From Crossaster papposus (lineage: Eukaryota > Echinodermata > Asteroidea > Velatida > Solasteridae), in the NCBI GenBank assembly GCA_037893245.1, contig JBAIAA010000656.1, positions 620,001-684,000 on the forward strand: a stretch of DNA of 64,000 nucleotides. The letters are read 5' to 3'. How positions within the stretch are numbered: position 1 is the stretch's first letter; the number at the start of each line of letters is the position of its first letter. The notes beneath the pieces are model-generated. The model was not told the origin of the DNA and did no database searches. It worked only from the letters and a program-made list of their open reading frames with translations. Below are positions 57,839 to 64,000 of the stretch, in pieces. Position numbers and translations under genes: made by a program.

Positions 57839-58730
57839 CTACACAACCTAATGAAGGTTGCACGAGAATATGGCCTTGTCTTCAACATAGACAAGTGCGA
57901 GATCAAGAAACCACAGATCAAATTCTTCGGCATCGTCTACAGTGCTAAAGGAGCACATACATGGCCCCATTTATACCCAACTTGTCGACACTTTCTTCTC
58001 CCTTAAAGGTAGGATACACCATTGGTAATTGCTTGAATTATCGTAAATGGGTAGAATAAGGGCAGTGTATTTCATAGTAAATATCGTTTAACTGACCTGT
58101 CCGAAGTTTTACAATCGTGGATGCCGAGAAAAGCACGAAAAACAGCGTTTGTTTTCAACCGGCGTCGAGCAGTTATTCTTATCGCGAATTTTTCTTTATA
58201 AAATTCAATTTTGCAGAGTAATTACAGGATATCTAGCGCAATAATTTTGCTGGATGCCTAGAATCATCATTTACTTTCAAATGAGTAAGATATTTCTTAA
58301 TAATTCGGTATTAAGTATTTTCGATATCTGCAAATGGTGTATACTACCTAGAGAGCTGATGAAGCAAGATCGTGATTACGATTGGCTACCAGTACATCAA
58401 ATGTCAATTGACAACATCAAGAAGGCCATTTGTGAAGAAGTCACTCTGGCATACTTCGACCCGAAGAAAGAAACCGTCCTACAAGTTGATGCCTCACTGA
58501 AAGGCCTCGGAGCAGCACTAATGGGTGTTCTTGTCATATTGTTGCCTTTGTTGTTCTTGTCTAGCTTCGAATCTTTGACGTATCTCATCCTTGTCTGTTG
58601 CATTGTTGTGTATTTTTGTTGGCAATGTTGTTCGTATTTTTCTACCATACAAAAGAACCAAAAAACATTACATTACGCGATCTGGTCGTGCAGTCAAGTC
58701 AATAAACCAACTAAATTGGACCTGTAGACT
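57839..58730 (+). pseudogene. G1 remainder: RT end, RNase H start, pol tail
   Basis: Resumes G1 after G2: LHNLMKVAREYGLVFNIDK and IKFFGIVYSAKGAH (RT connection). After a shift comes FIPNLSTLSSPL, then a small TIR insertion (58007-58349), then RELMKQDRDYDWLP and the RNase H start YFDPKKETVLQVDAS and LKGLGAAL (58520). An internal deletion joins this to a pol C-terminal motif, YITRSGRAVKS, near 58670. Most of RNase H and all of integrase are gone. Confidence 0.82.
58007..58349. mobile_element. 343-bp MITE in G1
   Basis: Ends AGGTAGGATACACCATT and AGGTAGTATACACCATT in inverted orientation. It sits between two G1 coding blocks that should be adjacent. The target duplication is unclear. Confidence 0.75.
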
Positions 58731-58933
58731 TAACCAAAGCATGCATAATAATTATGCAAATTTATGCGTAGAGCTTATGCACATTTATGCGTAAAGCGGT
58801 GCTATGCGTATCTTTATTGAGCGTTAGCGTTAGTTGCAAGAGTTGGAATTAGTGACTCTTATTGTTGTTATTGCTTAATAGTTTAATGTTGAAGTTTAAT
58901 TGTTTTAATGAATTGCAGCCAACTAAACAATAG

Positions 58934-59160
58934 CAGACCAGGGACCTTATTCACGAAGCATCCGCTATTACCGGGTCCGTAACAGCCTTTGCGGATGGCC
59001 TAACGGATACGTTATAATTGCGCTACGCCGTATTCACGAAAGGTTCCGTTAGGTATCGGTACAATTGCGGATTTCCGCTAATAATGGGGGTGTCGTTCAA
59101 CGAGCTGTACGGGTGAATGAAGCGCCTGCGTGAATATGTAACAATTCATAAGAGCCTAAC
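58934..59160 (-). repeat. Solo end of an H2-type element
   Basis: Inverted copy of the H2 right end (50225-50411 plus 56865-56891) with no T element in it. It is truncated at 59160, next to the following LINE. Confidence 0.9.
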
Positions 59161-59169
59161 ATAGATATG

Positions 59170-62100
59170 TGTAGCAATCTATGTGCACAACAGACTATGT
59201 ATCCAACAAATTCATCTGCCTGATATTCAACTTGTCAAAGTTGAAACCTTATGGATGAAAGTGAGCCTCCCGAATACTCGTCCAATCTATGCTGGCATCG
59301 TCTATGGACCGAATGTGTGCAACGAGTTCTTCGAGGAGCTTGAAGCAGTGCTCGATGAGATCATGGGACATAGTGCTGCGCATAGAACTCAGGGAGAAAT
59401 CATCTGTTTTGGGGACTTTAATTGTAATTCTTTGAACTCCAGTGACTGGAAATGGAAGAAACTCCAGGATTTAATGTCAATAAGACAATTGTCGCAAATT
59501 ATATCTAAACCAACTAGAGTTACGCGTATCTCAGAAACTCTCATTGATAGTCCGGCAGCCAAACCCAGATTTGGGGCCTAACCTTGTTTTGATGAAATAA
59601 GTTTGTTTTTTTATGGATTCTGATTGTCTAGGTATCCACTATGAACAAGCAAAAAACTGGAGCTCTGTCAGCCTTGAGCAATTTGAGATATAAGCAAAAA
59701 CAAAATGGCCGCCAAAATGGCGTTTTCTGCTCTAAAAATATGTGAAATTGTATACTTTGTCATGTTTTATTGCTGCATTAAGAACACTTTTCGGATTTTT
59801 TTCACCAGATATAATATATATGATACATATTTTGATAATTATAAATGGTATTTTAGATGGCAGAGCAATTCATACATTATTTATACAGGGTGATTCATAA
59901 AAAAAGTGTACAAGAAATTGGCTTTTTGTGATTTCTACTTCGATAACAAGCAATCAATATATACACACTCTGACAACAATTTTTGTGATGTAAATAAGCT
60001 GCATTTTGAACCATGTCTGGACCACTCGTCCCAAAATGTACTCTAGTAATGGTGTCTTACCATTGGTCATCAGTGATCATTCTTTAACTTATGCAGTTCG
60101 TAAGGTGTTGAAGTTTCCCAGGGGGCCTGCTCGTAAAATCAAGGCTCGGTCATATCGTACTTTTAACGAAGGTAATTTTATTTATGACCTTGAGTATGCC
60201 GCCTGGTCAGAGGTTGAAATTTGTGGTTGTCCTGACACGGCCTTGAGAGCTTTTGAGAAAGTTTTCAATCAAGTTTGTGACAAACACGCTCCATTGAAAC
60301 AAATTCAAATTCCTAATAGGACTCCTAACTGGTTTTCTGACGAGTACTTTGTTCTTAGAAAAGAACTTGAACAAACTAAAATTCATGCCCAAACTAACAA
60401 ATCTCAAATTGCATGGGACGCTTTTTATCATCTGAGAAACAGGGTTAATAATTTAGCTAAAAAATTAAAACGTGAATTTTATGAATCTTCTATTAACAAT
60501 GCCGGGGCCGATTCAAGAAAACTTTGGAAGGTGATAAAAACAATTTTGCCCTCGAGTAAACACGGTTCTATAGGAAATGTTAGATCAAATAATGGCATAC
60601 TGACTGATGGGCATGCAATTGCTAACAAATTTTATAATTTCTTTGCTAGCATAGGTATGAACTTAGCTGACGCTATAAAGGCTTCAGGAAGTTTTCAGGA
60701 TGATGCTGACCACATGGATGAACATACTACACGGGACACGGAGCCGCTGGGGGAGTCTTTCCATATTGTGGGTGTGACCTCAGGTGAAGTTTGTAAGTTG
60801 CTTAGTACCCTTGATATTTTCAAGGCTACTGTGCTTGATGGCATTGCCCCCAGGCTGCTCAAAGTTGGTTGCAGGCAGCTTGCGAAGCCACTAGCCCACA
60901 TCATGAATTTGAGTCTCTCCAGTGGTTCTGTGCCCTTGGTCTGCCAGACTGGTAGAATTTCACCTATTTTTAAGGAAGGGGATCGCCTCGATGTTAATAA
61001 CTATAGGCCTATATCTGTGCTTCCAACCTGTATGAAAAGTTTTGAAAAGCTTGTCCACAAGCAGCTGCTGGGTTACTTTGATCAAAACAACATTTTAATT
61101 GATAACCAGTCGGGCTTCAGGCCAATGCACTCCACTCAAACCTGACTCTTAAACGTGTCTGATTACATTTTAGAAAATATGAATTCTGGATATTTCACTG
61201 GTGCAGTGTTTTTGGATCTAAAAAAAGCATTCGATACTGTTCATCACGGCCGACTCGTCGATAAATTGTGCAAAATTGGAGTGCGTGGCCTTGAACTTGA
61301 CTGGTTTTCTTCATACTTATCTGGACGCAAGCAGGTGACCAAAATTGGTGACAACTTGTCCACTTTAGCTGGAGTAAATTTTGGAGTTCCCCAGGGATCA
61401 ATTCTGGGTCCACTTCTTTTTACTTTGTATGTTAATGACATCACCACTACTGCTTCCTCAGACTCTATGATGTTTTTGTATGCTGATGACACGGCCATAT
61501 TTTCCCGTGCCAAATCTATTGTTGACATAAACAGAGTTCTTAACAGTGACATGGCAGAAATCACAAAGTGGCTGCAGGTAAATTATCTAACTTTGAACAC
61601 CAGCAAAACTAAAAGTATGTTGTTTGGCACTCGTGCTAAATCAAGTCGTAGGGAAGACAACTTGCACATCGAGATAAACAATACGGTCATTGACAATGTC
61701 ACTGATTTCAAATATTTAGGTGTAGTATTAGATCCATCGCTAACATGGAATATTCATATCGACAAACTAGTTAAGAAAGTCAACAAGCGTGTGGGGGTTC
61801 TCCGGAGAGTCAAGAGTGTTCTCCCTCAGCGCTCACTAAATTTGTTATACAAAACGCTCATCTTGCCTCATTTTGATTATTGTGATGCTGTATGGGGCAA
61901 TTCTACCAAAACGTCCCTTATTAAGCTTGACAAACTCCAGAGTAGCGCTGGGCGAGTCATTTTGGGGCTTCCCCGGAGATCCCCTACACGCATGGTTTTG
62001 TCGACTCTTGAGTGGAATATTTTAGAAGATAGACGTATTTTTCATTTAAACACATTAGTTTATAAAAGTCTCACTTTGAAATTGCCACCACAACTATGCA

Positions 62101-62321
62101 ATTGTTTTACTCTCGCAAGTAATGCGCATATTTATAATACCAGGTCTGGTTCTCATGGTAACTTAGTTCCTCCATTTAGTAAATCTAATTCTGGCAAGCG
62201 TATGTTTGTGGCTCGCGGAGTGTCTGTTTTCAACATTTTACCCAAAATACTTAAATGCCCACTGCCTGCTACTCTAGCCAATTTCAAAAATACATACAAA
62301 AGCCTGCTTTTTAAGAAATGA
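59170..62321 (+). pseudogene. Near-complete LINE ORF2 (endonuclease and RT), broken
   Basis: Plus strand. Endonuclease: RPIYAGIVYGPNVCNEFF, IICFGDFNCNSLN and TRISETLID at 59545, then an insertion of about 460 bp, then HVWTTRPKMYSSNG from 60006 with VISDHSLTYAV. The RT follows: GRISPIFKEGDRLDVNNYRP, NQSGFRPMHSTQT, a TGA at 61144-61146, VFLDLKKAFDTVHH, FGVPQGSILGPLLFTLYV, catalytic YADD (about 61480), and the C-terminal region to K-K-stop at 62321. The 5' end is truncated; N-terminal endonuclease and ORF1 are missing. Jockey/CR1/L2 group by motifs. One stop and one insertion in an otherwise good frame. Confidence 0.92.
59546..60004. mobile_element. Insertion of about 460 bp in the LINE endonuclease
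   Basis: Splits the endonuclease between TLID and HVW, which should be contiguous. It contains AAAATGGCCGCC/AAAATGGCG blocks. No clear TIR or target duplication. Confidence 0.6.
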
Positions 62322-62550
62322 ACATGTCTGTTTTCTTGGTGTCTTATATTATTTTTGTCCTTTTGGTGTGCTTTTAAAGTTTTTGGTATTTTTAACGAAT
62401 TTTATAAATGTGTTATGTTGCTGTTTTTATCTTAAACCTGTTATATTTATTTTATTGTAATTGTATAACTGCTGGGGCCCTCTGAAAAACAGTGTTTCAC
62501 TGAGAGGTTACCCCAGGGTAAATAATAAATAAATAATAATAAATAATATG
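62322..62550 (+). other. LINE 3' UTR with stem-loop and (AATA)n tail
   Basis: GGGGCCCTCTGAAAAACAG with CACTGAGAGG downstream can fold into a stem-loop, followed by GGGTAAATAATAAATAAATAATAA. A 3' hairpin and microsatellite tail are typical of LINE RT recognition ends in the CR1/L2 group. Confidence 0.7.
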
Positions 62551-63289
62551 ATGCCTTTATTGGTAGCTGTTTCTCAAGCTCCCTTTTTCGGAATCAAGCC
62601 CTGATTCTCCATTACGACTTTGCTCAATATGGTATCATGTGGGTGCAAATCTGTCGGTACAACAAGACCTGTATAGTTGCAAGTAACTTAGACTCTTCTG
62701 CACCTCAATGTACGGTAAATGCAGCGGTCAAACTTGCAACAACACTGCACCGAAATTGTGCTAACATCAGTGTTAAAGATATACTGCACCAGATAATGAA
62801 GATGCTGCACTAGAGGATAAAGGTGAAATTAAATATGAGAGAATGTTATTATGATAGCATATTAGGGTAGAAAAGGTTTAAGCCACCTTGGTTCTGGCTA
62901 ACTATTATGTTTACACACTTAATATGTATTTCTAACTGGTCTGGTTGCAAAATTATGATAACAAACAAATCGCAACCATTTTGGACGCCATTTTGGACGC
63001 CATCTTAGTTTCGGATACTTATGAGTTTTAAACTCCCCAAATAATGATTTTATTCGATTCCTTGTGCTTTAAAGCATATATTTAAGCATACATTTGTATT
63101 TCTGCCATGTTTGGTGGCAAAGTTATGATGAAAACGGCAAATGGCGGCCATTTTTGACGCCATCTTGGATTTTGGAAAGAGCTCCAGGGGGATTTCCGGG
63201 GACTTTTAATATGTTAATCTACACACACTCCTGAACCGATCCTGAATAATTCAGCTTGTTATGGGCTATTTCCAGGTTATAACAAAAAT
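62551..63289. other. Non-coding; ATGGCGGCC-type blocks
   Basis: No gene. Blocks CATTTTGGACGCCATTTTGG (near 62975) and AATGGCGGCCATTTTTGACGCC (near 63140) resemble the arms of the TIR elements. Confidence 0.5.
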
Positions 63290-63640
63290 TCTTGGCCTAT
63301 AAGATGTCAGACTGTACAGCTTATTAATACGGCTGCACAAGTCACAGGACGAACTGCTCCCATTAATATGACAGAGGGATAACAGATGACAGCGAATGTT
63401 AAAACTTATTTTGTTTAACCATCAGTAAACTACGGAAGCTTAATTGACCAACTACATTTTCCAAGATAAGCTATCTCGGTGTTCCACATTTCTTAGATGT
63501 GCTGTAAAAATATCGCAGAACTCTGCATCTTGACATTTCATGTTTCAACAATATAAGTAAAGAAAATAAAACAGTCGCAACAGTCACAAAATTATCTTGG
63601 AAACATGGAAGTATACATAATATTCTTTTAAGCTTTTGTA
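63290..63640. repeat. Repeat R, uninterrupted copy
   Basis: Inverted counterpart of 32820-33925 without the hAT-like insertion. It provides the empty site near 63370. Confidence 0.88.
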
Positions 63641-64000
63641 TAGTGAATATGTGTTTCATGAAAACTGACAAACCTTGTTAAAATTATATTGTTAATATTC
63701 AAAGCAAATTATACAGATGTTAAAATGACATGGATTTACCCAGTCAGTGTTGTCCATAATCAATTTTAGCAGGGTAGCCCGCCCTGTGTAAATGTTACGC
63801 TGTTCTGTCATATTTTTATGCCGCCCTGTTGAAATGTTTTGCCGGCCTGTCAAATTTTGCATTTTAATCACGGTTTTATAGAAAACAGAAATTGTGTTGT
63901 ACAAATCTTTAATATTGTGTTCATATCGCACAAATATCTAGTTAAAGTTAAAGCCGTACAGGGTGTCCTATCCAAATTTGGCCTGCAAAGAACGCTGCCA
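63641..64000. other. No gene recognised
   Basis: AT-rich tail of the window with repeated GCC(C/G)TGT motifs near 63775-63860. Nothing assignable. Confidence 0.45.

Overview
This is eukaryotic, almost certainly animal, DNA. The coding sequences are split by GT-AG introns (one is GC-AG), there are no operons or ribosome-binding sites, and most of the window consists of transposable elements: Penelope-like, CR1/L2/Jockey-type LINE, Ty3/Gypsy, PIF/Harbinger, hAT-like and many foldback elements. A secreted PAN/apple-domain first exon and the element mix suggest a marine invertebrate, perhaps amphioxus or another deuterostome. That placement is inference only.

Layout. 1-7.2 kb: two inverted arms rich in the AAAATGGC(T/G)GCC motif flank a decayed Penelope-like element (PLE1). 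7.2-9.4 kb: no clear gene. 9.46-11.0 kb: a LINE endonuclease fragment abuts a Ty3 protease/RT fragment. 11.99-15.23 kb: a TIR element (P2) with arms of about 670 bp, a TAT target duplication and a Penelope RT inside. 15.6-22.0 kb: a LINE ORF1 split at a TAA site by a two-gene PIF/Harbinger transposon (H1) plus a cluster of related MITEs. 22.9-27.0 kb: a TIR element (T1, TAA duplication) carrying a truncated Ty3 pol, itself inserted in a LINE RT. 27-36 kb: mostly non-coding, with a palindromic MITE, the PAN-domain exon with its TATA box, a PHD/endonuclease LINE fragment and a hAT-like insertion with homopolymer ends.

36.7-58.7 kb is a nested stack. Ty3 element G1 was split by LTR element G2 (identical 126-bp LTR positions, AAAAC duplication). 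G2 was split in turn by a 1.29-kb insertion, by a young LTR element G3 with one intact 1348-codon gag-pol (175-bp LTRs, 2 differences, AGATG duplication), and by a decayed PIF/Harbinger-like element H2 (CAG/CTG duplication). H2 contains T2, a second copy of the RT-carrying TIR family (ATA duplication), and T2 contains a 5'-truncated LINE. In most of these cases the interrupted reading frame resumes across the insertion, so the order of events can be read. 59.2-62.5 kb is a near-complete but broken LINE. 62.6-64 kb holds repeats, including an empty-site copy for the hAT-like insertion.

Apparently functional coding units: the G3 gag-pol ORF, the two convergent H1 genes (transposase and MADF/Myb-like partner), and the one host exon. 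Everything else coding is pseudogenic. The most unusual theme is TIR elements with 3-bp duplications and ends beginning TAGTC that carry reverse transcriptases (T1, T2, P2).
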